This document shows positions 1 to 14,105 of a DNA stretch of 64,000 bases, one piece after another; positions within the stretch are counted from its first letter, which is position 1, and each line of letters starts with the position of its first letter. Below the pieces are notes generated by a model. It was not told where the DNA came from. It saw nothing but the letters and a program-made list of their open reading frames with translations, and did no database searches. The DNA lies in NCBI GenBank assembly GCA_963924555.1, contig OZ004588.1, positions 7,592,484 through 7,656,483 on the forward strand, written 5' to 3'. Source of the stretch: Crambe crambe (lineage: Eukaryota; Porifera; Demospongiae; Poecilosclerida; Crambeidae). A program made the position numbers and the translations under genes.

Positions 1-2119
1 ACTTCATGGACCTGTTCAAGGACCTGATGCCTCTGTCTGTCAATCAAGCTGTCAATGCTTACACTGGCAAGAAGGAGAGTTTAGTAGGTGGAGAATTGGA
101 ACGTCTGAAGGGGGCCACTAATGCCTTGAACGAGTAGGTGTAATTATGTTGGGACTAGTCAGTAGTTTGTTTGTCTGTCATAGGGGAAGATGATGCTATC
201 ATTATAGGAATGTTATTGTGTGTGCAGATTGCTTGCTAGTAAGAACCTTCCAGCTGCCATTGAAGACACTGGAGGCAATCAGCTTCCCGATTCTCTCCGG
301 GAGAAGGCTGAGTTCCTCAGGACTCAGGGTGGTGTGGATACCATTGAGAAGAAGCTCTATGGTCTGCCAGAACTATTGCAAAGGAATAAAGAGATTCTAG
401 ATGAGGTAAATTTATTTATTTCTTAGCAAAAGAGCATTGTGCTTCTGTTAATTCATGAAGCTGTGAACAATAGTGATTGCTGGTAACAGTACAACAGATT
501 ATCACTGCATGTACAACAGATAGATACATCATTGCATGTACTTTTTTCTTTTCGGTGCAGACTAGCCGCATGCTGAATGAAGAAGAACGAGAAGATACAG
601 AACTGAGGAATCGTTTCAAGGAAAAATGGAGACGAGAGCCTTCCAGCAAGCTAACAGAGACCCTCAGAAAGGATGTGAGATCACAACAGCTGATAGTTAC
701 AATTTTATTTATACTTATGGTTATGCAGGTGAAAAAGTTTAAGGGGATCCTTGACAATGCTACTCGTGCTGACTCCATTGTGAAAGAGAGATACCAGAGC
801 AATAGAGAAGCCATGATTCTATTGGGAAAGCCCGAGCCTGAGATTACAGCTGCCCTTCCTGCTGCTGGCTCACATGCTGCTATCTCTAGTGGCAGCCAGG
901 TAAAGAATGGAAATGCATGGTAAAGATGTGTATTACTGGACTGTGCTGTTGTTCATTAGAGTGTTCAGGACTTGCGTCAGTTAATGGATGAAGTACAAAC
1001 TCTAAAAGTGGAACGTGAAACTGTTGAAAAGACTCTGCGTGATCCAGTAGCCGATATTGTCCCCAAATTTCTCCAAGCTCTGAAAGATATGGGTGACGTA
1101 GATGAGGAGTCTATTTCTGAGGCCCACTTGAGAGCCGAGTATGGGAAGGTACAGCAGCAGGTGGAAGAGAGCCTGCAGAAGCAGGACGGAATCGTGGGGC
1201 GTATCATGGCTGCTCATGACCAGTTTGTCAGGGAGACTCAAGCACAAGGTGTCAGTGAGCGAGAACAGAAGTTGAAGGAGCTGGCTGCTGGCTATGATGC
1301 TTTCGTAGAGTTGGATGCTAACTTGACAGAAGGCACTAAATTTTATAATGATTTGACGCCACTTTTGCTCAAAATCCAAACCAAAGTTAGTGATTTCACT
1401 TTTGCAAGAAAAACAGAAAAGGAGGATGTGCTAAAGTAAGTTGAGAGAGAATTATGATCACGTCCATCATGATTATCGTATTATAGGGAAGTGCAGAAAG
1501 GTATCGTCAATGAACCACCTACCACTTCAGGTCCAGTGCCGCAGTACCAGCAAGGTATCAGTTACTCTTAATACAATAATTATATTAATCATCAGCATCA
1601 TGTACATAGACCAGACGGACCAGGGAAGTAGTCGGCAACCCCCTCCCAGGCCACCACCTCCAAGTGTTTCACCTCAACAACAGGCACAGCGGATGCCTCC
1701 ACCACCACAACAGCAACCTGCTCCACAATATCAACATCCCCCTCCGACAGGTGCACAGTCTATGCCACCACCTCAATACCCTCCCCAGCAAAGTAAGTAG
1801 GAAGTTGGCCGAGCCTACATCCTGCTTCATTCTATTATCTACATAGGTTACTACCAACCCTATGCTCCTTATGGGCAGCCTCCCATTCCCCAAGGCTACT
1901 CCATGCCACCACCTCAAGGCTATCCTCAGCAAGCTCCTCCTCCCCAGGGCTTTCCCCCACAACAACCTTATTACCCTCACCCTCAACAAGGCAAGTTACT
2001 GTGGAACCAGAATTGGACCACTGCTCACCCTACTGTAATCTTATTACACAGGGTCATACTATCAGCCCCAACCAGGCATGCCACCACAACCAGGTTACCA
2101 GCCACCACCACGGAGATGA
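1..2119 (+). CDS. PDCD6IP: ALIX / PDCD6IP, 3' part (ESCRT-associated Bro1-V-Pro protein)
   Basis: This is the C-terminal part of ALIX; the 5' part with the Bro1 domain lies left of the window. Visible exons are about 1-133, 228-405, 561-674, 729-899, 960-1435, 1487-1554, 1610-1792, 1847-1990 and 2052-2119. They encode the two-armed V domain (segments such as NLPAAIED, KKLYGLPELL, EGTKFYNDLTPLL, FARKTEK) and then a long Pro/Gln/Tyr-rich tail ending in QPGYQPPPRR. In animals ALIX bridges ESCRT-III, TSG101 and YPXL-type cargo in multivesicular-body sorting and membrane abscission; the tail binds ESCRT and SH3 partners. The last intron appears to use a GC-AG donor (1991), because only that splice keeps the proline-rich frame open to the stop. 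The gene converges on HEXIM, with about 114 bp between the stop codons. The family call is firm; exons in the Pro-rich tail are less certain. Confidence 0.93.
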
Positions 2120-2233
2120 GCGGGGTGATGTCCAGACACTAAAACTTCTGTTAACATAAGAGAGATTCACTTAAAAGACTATTATAGTTGATTAATCAAT
2201 GTATGTATGCATTGTGACAACACAAACAAAAAA

Positions 2234-2938
2234 TTATTTGTGTAGATTTCCCTGGCGTAATTCCTTATTTTCCTCTTCCAAGACTCTTAACTGATTCTTT
2301 AGTTCTTTTAGTTCTCTCTCCTTTCGGGTTAGTTCTTCTTTTCCCTGATCCCGTACTGCATTCAACTCTCTCTCTAACTCCAGACATTCATCAACCAATT
2401 CAGGTTTAGACAAATTCTGCAGTCGTTCAGATGCCACTTCTTGGTAAGTGCTCTCAAAGTCTTGTTCCAAAAGGCTCTGCTGTCCAAATATTTCATCTTC
2501 AGGGCTCTCGTAGAAGTCTTCTTCTGAAAGAGAGTCATCGAGTGAAAGGGTTCTGCTGGCTCGAGGGGTTGGAATCCTTACTTCATTGCAACCACGGTCC
2601 TCCATTATAAACTGGGTAGTATTCCAAGGAGCACTTGGCCTACCAGCTAGCTGGGCTTCTCTTCTGGCTGCACGTGCAGCTTCTCTGGATTCCACTGCTC
2701 TCTTCTCTTCCAGGGTCATGCTGGAATAGGGCTTCCACTTACGCCGATGTTTACCACGTCTGTGGCGTTTGCGAACTTCAGGTGGCCTCTCCTCCTGCGG
2801 GTCAGCACCTTTATCACTCTCAGAACTAGTGGTAGGAGAAGACTTCATCTGCGGTGGCCGCATCTGGCCAAGATTCAGGGTCATTGCTGTGCTCTGTTCC
2901 ATCGATACTCGCATTAAAACAGATAGAGGAAGGTGCAT
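2234..2938 (-). CDS. HEXIM: HEXIM, inhibitor of P-TEFb
   Basis: An intronless 234-residue protein of the HEXIM family. In animals HEXIM binds 7SK or other double-stranded RNA and then holds P-TEFb (CDK9-cyclin T) inactive in the nucleus. An arginine-rich RNA-binding segment with KHRR lies at residues 57-71. It is followed by the kinase-inhibitory motif APWNTTQF (103-110, usually PYNTTQF; Tyr is Trp here and the Phe is kept). An acidic stretch follows, then a cyclin-T-binding coiled coil from about residue 155 (QDFESTYQEVASERLQNLSK) to the end. Human HEXIM genes are also intronless. Several Met codons lie near the start (residues 1, 9, 13, 19), so the exact initiator is uncertain. It diverges from the KANSL2-like gene. 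Confidence 0.92.
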   Translation of the reverse strand: MHLPLSVLMRVSMEQSTAMTLNLGQMRPPQMKSSPTTSSESDKGADPQEERPPEVRKRHRRGKHRRKWKPYSSMTLEEKRAVESREAARAARREAQLAGRPSAPWNTTQFIMEDRGCNEVRIPTPRASRTLSLDDSLSEEDFYESPEDEIFGQQSLLEQDFESTYQEVASERLQNLSKPELVDECLELERELNAVRDQGKEELTRKERELKELKNQLRVLEEENKELRQGNLHK

Positions 2939-3165
2939 ACTAGATTAAACCGCTGCCATATAAGTCACGATGCACACAAAAATAGGTACATAAAGGCAAT
3001 ATCTAGAATAGGAGCAGTATTACCTTGGAATAAGCTGATGAATATCACTCGGTAAAGTTGAGCAGATCCGTTATGGAATACAACTACACTACGAAGGGGT
3101 ACCTAGAATGAGAAGACCTTCTGAAACGATTTCTAAAAATGGCTGGAATGGCAACCTTCCGGCTA

Positions 3166-3174
3166 CTTTATATA
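3166..3174 (-). promoter_or_regulatory. Candidate TATA box upstream of HEXIM
   Basis: On the minus strand the sequence reads CTATATAAAG, a canonical TATA-box core, about 228 bp upstream of the HEXIM start codon and inside the shared divergent interval. An ATTGG (inverted CCAAT) lies at about 3210-3216. The assignment to HEXIM rather than the opposite gene rests on orientation only. Confidence 0.45.
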
Positions 3175-3299
3175 GTCGCTAAGCGCCGCGTCAGCATCTT
3201 GCGGCTATTTGATTGGTCCATGTGATGAAAATCATTTCACAATCGCGCGCTCACCATACGTTTTATGTCGTTATTGTGGCGTTGGGTTGGCTAAACGTT

Positions 3300-4608
3300 A
3301 TGGCGATGTCGCAGCAAGGTCAAAGCTTGGCGCGATTTCCTCCAACTAAGCTATTGGAGGCTAACTATGGATCAGTATTGGCCCAGAACACGAATAGCTT
3401 ACAACAATTGGATGCTTTGCTCAGCAAAAAGAGAGGTTATTCTAATTAATGCACACCAATTAGCATTCACCCTCCTTTTTTCTCAGGAAATAAAAGTTCT
3501 CGTGACATTTTAATTCCTCCTCATCAGCCTATTAAGAAACCACTGAATTGTTCTTTGAATGCTTCGGAAAAACTAGAGAGCCTAAAAATTGAGCTGACAC
3601 ACCACATCTCTTCCCTAAGACGCAGTATAACCTGCCAAGAACAGAAAATTCTTGCTGCTAAACCAGTTATAGAGTCCCTATTAGCTGCTGCAAAGAGTGA
3701 CCCGGCTAGTGCAGCATGTGTGCTTGGAGCTAATTCCAAAGATGGACCCAGTCTAGTTGTTGCTAGGCAGTGGGGGATATTGAAATGTGCTGTAGGCAAG
3801 GATTGTGGACAGAGAGCATTACCATTCTCAAAATTTTGTCTCCAACGTGAGTGACGTAAGGTTATTGTTTTCAGAGGATGGTGGTGCAACTTGGCTATCT
3901 ACCAAATTGCAGGCATTGATTTTATGGTTCCCTTTAGATCAGTCATGTGATTCTGCTCAAGTGTTGTACCGCAATTGTACTGCCATTGACTCCAATTCAC
4001 TGACCCAGTGTCGCAAGACTGCAGAAGACATCTTTTTGGATTCCCCTCTCTGTCCAAAGCATGCACTATTGGAGGTGGCCAATGCTCCTAGAAAGAAAAC
4101 TATCCATTCTCTGGTTCGACCCGCTCAAAAGAAAGTTTTAAGTTCAAAAGGTGGTGTGACAAAAACAGTACGAGGGCGAAAAATTCTTGGTCAACCTAAG
4201 GTATAATGTAATTACACCCTATCAAGTAGGTGTGTTAAACGTTTGTGCAGGTTTCAGCAGTGCTCAAATTGAAATCGGGTGGCGAAGCAAAAATTTCAGC
4301 CCCTGCTGCTTCATGGAATACTAGCAAGTCCAGTGATGGCACGTCCTTCTTAACTGGCAAACCTGCTGAAGTTACCACTGCCACTGGGGAATGTAAGTCC
4401 CCAACTACGAGTAAAGGTACAAATTGTTGACTGGTCGTGTTGCCTAGCCACCAAACCAGTAGCTGCCAGCAAATCACTTGATGATCTGCTGACCCTGGGC
4501 TCTTCTCTGACTGCCTCTGTTCCCAAGTTAGATCTTCTTCCCTTGAAAGCCGACATCGGAGAGTTTATGATGGCTGGAGAAGATGCATCCAGTGATGAAC
4601 AGACATGA
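3300..4608 (+). CDS. KANSL2/INO80D-like protein with C3Hc3H zinc-binding domain
   Basis: Five exons (3300-3435, 3487-3846, 3938-4200, 4251-4392, 4448-4608; 1,062 nt) encode a 353-residue protein. The centre carries one zf-C3Hc3H domain with ordered Cys/His ligands: KCAVGKDC, then ALPFSKFC, LQH (His formed across a splice), VLYRNC, QC and PLCPKH. This matches the second such domain of KANSL2 (NSL histone-acetyltransferase complex) and INO80D (INO80 remodeller). Only one domain is present, whereas KANSL2 has two. The C-terminus is Ser/acid-rich. An upstream in-frame Met at 3213 exists, but I chose 3300 because the added residues look like translated promoter. It converges on HIBADH (101 bp). 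Which of the two complexes it serves cannot be decided from sequence. Confidence 0.75.
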
Positions 4609-4709
4609 TGCTGGAACATTACTCGTCCTCATCATGCAGGTTTTGCCTAACTTCACATAATTAATACACCATGAATCATAAAAAAATATGGTCTGTCTAA
4701 AGAATGTTA

Positions 4710-6015
4710 CTATTGCTTTTTCTCGAGAAATTTGAAGGCATAGGAGAAATCCTTGGAGCCATGACCTTGCTCACAGATGATTTGGTAGAGTTGTGTGGCC
4801 AAGCTACCCATTGGGGTCAGTGACTTACTATGACCTGCTGCTTCCATGGCTAACCCCAGATCCTATATAGAAGATACCAAGTTAAGAGACTTGTTTTAAC
4901 TGTCCAGGCTGCCACCTATGCTGGTAATTACCTTTGCCATGAGGGCAGCTCTGAAGCCTCCCTCATAGTTGTTACTGGAAGGTACTCCCTCCATCACTCC
5001 AGGGCAGGGATTGTATGTGTCCGAGGACCAACACCGCCCACTTGCTATGTTAATAATTTCACTCAGAGTCTTTGGATCAAGGCCCAAACTGTAATAAATG
5101 ATGAAATGCCTCATAGACATTCTTCCTGGTTAGTGTTGAACTTACTTTCTGCCTAATTGCAGGGCTTCACAAGTACCAATCATAGATATTGCTAGGAGCA
5201 TGTTATTGCACACTTTAGCTGACTGTCCCGAACCACTGTCACCGCAGTGAACAGCTGCACGCCCCATGCAATCCAGCAAAGGGACAGCTCGCTCATACGA
5301 TGCCTTAGCTCCGCCCACCATAAAGGCAAGTGTTCCTTTAGTTGCAGCTCCAACTCCTAGCAAGGACATAAAGGCAGAGGCTGGGTTCCTTTGGATATTA
5401 ATGGATGAACACGCTGTTCACTTACCTCCAGATACAGGTGCATCGATGTAGCTACCACCTAGTTCAACGGTCCTTGCAGACACTTGCTGTACAGTGTTCA
5501 CATCTATAGTACTACAGTCAATGAACAGACTCTCCCTTCGCACTGACCTGCACAGTGTTAATAAATGAAGTGGTTCAAGATCGAATAAGGAGCAGCAATA
5601 ATTACAGTAGAAGAATATACTAACCTTAAAATTCCTTGTTCCCCATTGTAGCACTCGAGAACATGAGTTTTAGCAGGGAGCATAGTTATGACTGTGTCTG
5701 CTTGGGACGAGACCTGTGAAGGGCTGTCTGCTTTCACTGCACCTGTGGCCACTGCTGTTTTCACGGCAGACTCCATCACATCATATACAACCAAACGGTG
5801 GCCCTTCTTCAGTAGATTTTGTGCCATCGGTGCTCCCATATTCCCAAGACCAATAAATCCCACCATCTGTAGTGTCACAGTTTAGTTACTGACAGTTTAG
5901 TTACTATTCATCATTAGACAGTCACCTCATTAGTAGTACTGTACTTTCTACAGCCAATTCTCCTAGCGAAAACATGCCATCTAGCTGCAGTAGAACCAAA
6001 CAAATTCAACGCCAT
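4710..6015 (-). CDS. HIBADH: 3-hydroxyisobutyrate dehydrogenase, mitochondrial
   Basis: Six exons (minus: 6015-5926, 5866-5625, 5547-5426, 5356-5146, 5088-4932, 4862-4710; 975 nt) give 324 residues, close to the usual length. The first exon encodes a 30-residue Arg-rich, acid-poor presequence ([19 protein letters not shown]), a typical mitochondrial targeting peptide. The NAD-binding glycine motif GFIGLGNMG follows. Then come the substrate loop DAPVSGG, the catalytic-lysine region [11 protein letters not shown], and the family signature [12 protein letters not shown]. The enzyme oxidises 3-hydroxyisobutyrate to methylmalonate semialdehyde in valine breakdown. It shares a 98-bp divergent promoter interval with MCM6. 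Confidence 0.96.
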
Positions 6016-6076
6016 TCTCTGACAGTAGCTTGTTTGATGTTTCAAGGGTTCAAAGGTTACGTTCAAGCGCTCAAAT

Positions 6077-6085
6077 GGCGGGAAA
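6077..6085 (+). promoter_or_regulatory. Candidate E2F site in the MCM6/HIBADH divergent promoter
   Basis: GGCGGGAAA lies 29 bp before the MCM6 start codon and matches the E2F/DP core (reverse complement TTTCCCGCC). MCM genes are classical E2F targets in animals, so this probably drives S-phase expression. Binding itself is inferred. Confidence 0.55.
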
Positions 6086-6113
6086 TGTTTAATTAACGCC
6101 TCCCGGTAGAGCT

Positions 6114-9644
<3,531 letters not shown>

Positions 9645-9763
9645 AATATCCACACACAATTAACATCACTAATTATAGAGATTGTGCGTGGGTGGCTAGT
9701 TAGCCATTTCAGTACAGTCAGCAATTTCAGCACCCCTTGCCCTTGTTGTTGCTGTGTGTAAGG

Positions 9764-10428
9764 ATGTGCAAGTGTTGCAGTCCCAAAGTTGCTTTCATTG
9801 TACGTGTCATCTATGCTTCTATTGGAATACTCATTGGCCTGATAATTTGTGCTGTCTTTTACAAAGTATTTGACAATGTGTAAGTCGATAGCTGCTAGTC
9901 AGCCATGTCGTTAATACCGAGACTGACGTATGACTTTTTCCCTTCGTGCACATGCATGCAGAGCTGCATCAATCTTTGGATTGATTTCAGCTATATTTGC
10001 TGCTGTGTGTTTAGCCCAGTTCATCTACCTGTATGTGAGGGTGGTAGTGTGCAAGGCTCGTCCTCAAGTGCCTGTCCTCTGTGTCTTTGGGATTATTGGA
10101 GCAGTAGGGATTGGAGTGGGTTTGGGTGGTCTGGCTACCTTCCTCGGATTTGGAATTCATGAAAGTGTTACCCACACAGGTATGTTGCTTGACTCATTAA
10201 AATTGGTGTGTTATATTTATACAACTTTTTGTAGGTGAAAGCCTTCCCAAGTCGCCTTATATAGTGTGTGTATGGGGATTCAGTGTTTTCAAGTGGGGAC
10301 TTGTTGCATTTGTTTATGCCCTCAGAAATCTCCATAAAATAGTTCGAAATCAATTTCAGCCTCTGATTGAAGAGATTGAAGAGACTGACCACATGCCTCA
10401 AGCTGATCCAACTACCATCCAGTCTTAA
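9764..10428 (+). CDS. HRG1/SLC48A1-like heme transporter
   Basis: Three exons (9764-9879, 9962-10179, 10235-10428; 528 nt) encode 175 residues with four clear hydrophobic segments, at about residues 9-32, 42-63, 71-97 and 119-135. The last segment, VCVWGFSVFKWGLVAFVYALR, resembles the C-terminal helix of SLC48A1/HRG1 (SCVWSFISFKWAF... in animals), and a His-Glu-Ser loop precedes it. HRG1 proteins move heme across endosomal/lysosomal membranes. The N-terminus has a Cys cluster (MCKCC) and the cytoplasmic tail is acidic. It lies 119 bp downstream of MCM6 on the same strand, and its stop is 71 bp from that of the convergent MDH1B. The family call rests on the last helix and topology, so a different small tetraspan protein is possible. 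Confidence 0.68.
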
Positions 10429-10499
10429 TGACAAAACTACATATGAATGTCTGTCAACTACAAACTGTTTTGCTACATGTACAATTTTGAATTAACTTT

Positions 10500-12067
10500 T
10501 TATTGCAATAAATGGAGATTACTACAAGATTTCTTCAATCCTTGTATGGCTAACTCAAGTTCAGTTTTTAGCTGCACAATTTGACTTGCAAGATAATCCT
10601 GGAAAAGCAATTATTTATGATCATAATGGTTATTGCCAAGAAAGTCCTCACCTTATTTTGATTAAGATTAGGGACAGGTTCCCATTTACCATTGTTCAAA
10701 CAACAAGGAAGGGAACAAGCCAATCCTTCTGGCACTTGGTATGCACTCCCATCACCATCACTGATCACGCCCACAGATTGCCACTCCCATTTATGATTGG
10801 CACCCGACACCCAAGTGTGGCTGAAGTGAGCTAGACTTACTGCTTCTGCCAATGATGGTCCTTCTTCGCCATAGCCCTCCAAGTGAGTGTGTTTGGCTGT
10901 CACAAGACGAGGAAACTCCTTTTCTAGCCACTCTATATCAAACTCACATCGAGTGATCGGGAGGTTAAAGGGGTCAGGACCCATTACAGCTCCTGGAAAG
11001 TGGCACACTCGAGTTGACCAAAGATCCACTTGGACAGCCCCATGAGTTCGACCCCAAACTATTAGATGGAAGACGTCACTGGGGTTCATTTGCAGTCTCT
11101 GGGCGATAATTGCTCTGGCTTGGCTCTCAGCTAGACAGGGAGCAGCCACGATTGAAGAGGGAGGCAAAGAGGACACATTAGCAGCTACTAGGGCTGTTCC
11201 AGTGTTAGCAAAATATCCACTGACTACAACCTTGACATTCTTGCATGCGGCAAAGTCAAGAGTATTGGCATAAGTTTGGTACAGAATAGCCGCATCCACC
11301 AATTGCTCTTCGTGTTCCTTGATACTCTCCAAGGCAAATTTCTTGAGATTATTTGCATTGTAAGCATAATCCAGAAGGAATACTAAACTAACACTGTCAA
11401 AAGCTTCTTTCAAGGACGTAGTGACTCGAATGTAGTCCAGCAGAGGTGAGGCGAGATCCTGGAGTTCCAATGCCAAGCCATCACATGGAGAGCCACTGGC
11501 TTCTCGGTGGTAGAGATGGATTGCTACCCGCTGTTGTTTCCCAAACACCACTCCTGTCACAATCTGCTTGGCCAGATGATAAGCTATTGGTGAAGTGGCA
11601 TCGGTCAGGCAGACTCTCTCCACAGGTTCGGGGATTTTATTTTGCTCATTAAGTTGCTGCTGCTCAAGTGTCGACTCATTTTCAGCCGCAATCTTGTCTT
11701 CCAGCTCAGTAGTTGTGGTAGCATGTATGCTGTGATAATGAGAAGCGTATTCTTCAAATTCTTTTAGTCCCCCCAAATACAAGCCTTTTCCTCCTGTATC
11801 TACAATTTCCCGCCAGACCAAAGGGGATTCTCCATTATGAGTCCATCCACGTTGTTTGCATTCAGATGCTACCCAGTTCGCCCAATCCTCTCTAGACTGC
11901 ATTTTCTGGAAATGATTAAATTTTAGTTCATTGCATACCCTTAGTATACACTAACCTACCTTTGTAAGCTTGAAATGGGGTAAACGTGCTGCCAATAATT
12001 CAGCTAGCATTTCTGCACGAGCAAAAGATGAGCAGTCAGCTCGACCTGCAATCACAAACTTGGCCAT
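10500..12067 (-). CDS. MDH1B: MDH1B, putative malate dehydrogenase 1B
   Basis: Three exons (12067-11960, 11905-10652, 10598-10500) encode 486 residues. The N-terminus MAKFVIAGRADC and the segment SPLVWREIVDTGGKGLYLGG are diagnostic of MDH1B, which has an extra N-terminal domain before a malate-dehydrogenase-like fold. The Rossmann part (TDATSPIAYHLAKQIVTG, ELQDLASPLL) and the C-terminal part (LIVWGRTHGAVQVDLWSTRV) are present. In true MDH the catalytic His sits in WGNHS; here the sequence is WGRTHG, so the His is shifted by one and activity is doubtful. Human MDH1B lacks it too. MDH1B is usually expressed in ciliated tissues. A 53-bp last intron (10651-10599) separates the 33-codon final exon. 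It shares a 97-bp divergent interval with Lunapark. Confidence 0.92.
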
Positions 12068-12164
12068 AGTTATCTCTAGCTACATTGTTGCCATGGCAAT
12101 GAAACGTTATAGAAACGACGACCATTACCATATTTATGTAGGCGGGCCCAGTTCAAACAAGAGC

Positions 12165-13870
12165 ATGGGGATCTTCTTCTCGAAAAAAGTAAGTTATTCT
12201 TTCTTTTAAAGTGTTCTAGTTAAAGCTGAAATTTTCTAAAGGTCCAGAGAAGCAGCAAGGATATCTTGGAGGACTTGGAGGAGGTAAGAAAGTAGCTAAC
12301 AAGGCTTGGTAGTACCAATAATTATTGCTAGCTAGCTATGTATAATTCCGGACAGTTTCTGTAAGTAACCTTTATTCCTGTGATCTATTCTGGAACGTTG
12401 CTATCCCCTTCACTGCAGAAAATTAGGTCCAAAGCGATAGGCCGGCAGCGTAACCAGCAGTATGAGAGGAGTTTTGTATCCTACCTCTTGCTCCTCTCTT
12501 TCATTGTGTATTTGGTGGGTGTGGCTGTACTTTATCTGTACTTCAGACCATCTACCTGGCCAGAATGGCTGGGTTACCTAGCACCCTTGCTTCTTTTTCC
12601 TGTTGTGTAAGTGTTATGATTTTTTCTAAATGGAGCACGCTGTATCAAAATTTTGTGAATAACTTAGTGTATACTCTGTGAAGAAGCTTCTCAACCTGTA
12701 CTTCTCTCATCGTAAGACCCAATTTGGTGAGTTTAAAGACAATTGATTGATTTTGGCTAACAAGCTGTGTCATGTGCAGATCAGGAACTGGCTACTTTGC
12801 ACGAGGAGAAGAGAAAAGTGGTATGCTACTTGTTACCTCAACAAGTAGAGCTTTTTATTTTTTTCTCTTTAAATAGTTGAATGAAATGATGGAGAGAGAA
12901 ACTTATAAGACTGCCATTGAACTGTTACAGCGTTTTGAACCCACTCACCCCTCACTCCAGCACAATCAGACTCCAAAACAATCCTCCAACAATAGCCAAC
13001 AAACTCCTGCTTCACCATCACTACAAGGGAGACGTTCAGAATTGAGGCAGCGCCAGACCCCCCATCCAGCTCTGCTGGTCCAGAACACACCCATCAACAG
13101 CCAAGCCTCTCGTGGAGTGCACCGCCCACAACAAGCTGCACCAACTGCTACTCCTCTCAGACCCCAAGAAGCTCCTGTTATTGCTCCTGCTACTGCAGTC
13201 ACTAGCAATAGTGACAGCAGCCAGCAGTTCATCCCACCAGGTCAGTCACTCCATCCCTTGACTTGCCATCCCTAGTTACACTCTCTGATATTTGTATTTT
13301 CATTTCTTTTAGGAATGTGCTTGGGAGTTCCCCCTGGTCCCCCTACTCCTGTCCCTATACTGCCAAGAAATCGCTCCAGTGTAGATAAGGTACTGTAGGG
13401 TGGCAATGAAACACAACTCTTTGGGTCATTACTTAAATATTGTGTAGATGGTGGAATATTTAGTTGGAGATGGCCCAAATAATCGCTATGCACTCGTCTG
13501 TATCAAGTGCCACTCCCACAATGGAATGGCTTTACGCGATGAATTTGAATACATGACATTTCGTTGTGCATACTGTTTCCACCTGAACTCGGCAAGAAAG
13601 AAGAAACCTACACTAGCAACTCCTCCGGAAGACAAGCCTACTCTTTCAGACTCACAAGCTGCAGAGGTGAGTATTCATTGTGGAGTCTGTAATTATAATT
13701 CAATGTTGTGAGTTGACATGAAACTATGTATGCAGGTTGCTGGTGTTCTCAAACAGAGTCATAAACATCACAAGAGGAAGGCAGATAGTGATGATACTAA
13801 GAGTGGAAGAAAGAAAGATGGTGGAAAGAAAGATAGTGTTGAAGTCGTAGAACAAGAATCTCCACAGTAA
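12165..13870 (+). CDS. LNPK: Lunapark, ER three-way-junction protein
   Basis: Nine exons (12165-12188, 12242-12283, 12419-12606, 12668-12726, 12780-12820, 12877-13240, 13313-13389, 13448-13666, 13736-13870; 1,149 nt) give 382 residues. The start MGIFFS fits N-myristoylation, as in other Lunaparks. Two closely spaced membrane segments (about residues 43-66 and 72-88) form the hairpin. A coiled coil and a Pro/Gln/Ser-rich linker follow. The C-terminal zinc finger reads CIKCHSHNGMALRDEFEY then FRCAYCFHLN, i.e. C-x2-C...C-x2-C. Lunapark stabilises tubular ER junctions. The tail is rich in Lys/His. A second, upstream in-frame Met is less likely because the myristoylation-type start is conserved. 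Confidence 0.95.
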
Positions 13871-14105
13871 TAATGTTCCACCCAACCCAACAGCATGTAC
13901 AGAATTTGAGAAATCATTAAAAAAAGAGAGATGCAAGAGTTTTAGTATTACTCTTTGATCACTTGATAAGATGGGAGTTGTTTTTTTTTTAAGTTACAAT
14001 GTGAGTCTGTAGTAAATGATCATTTTGTCCACCTGTAAGTAAAATGTGCTATGTAAATGAATGGAGTAAGCACATATAGGAAGTCTAGTCAGTTACCTGT
14101 TTCTG

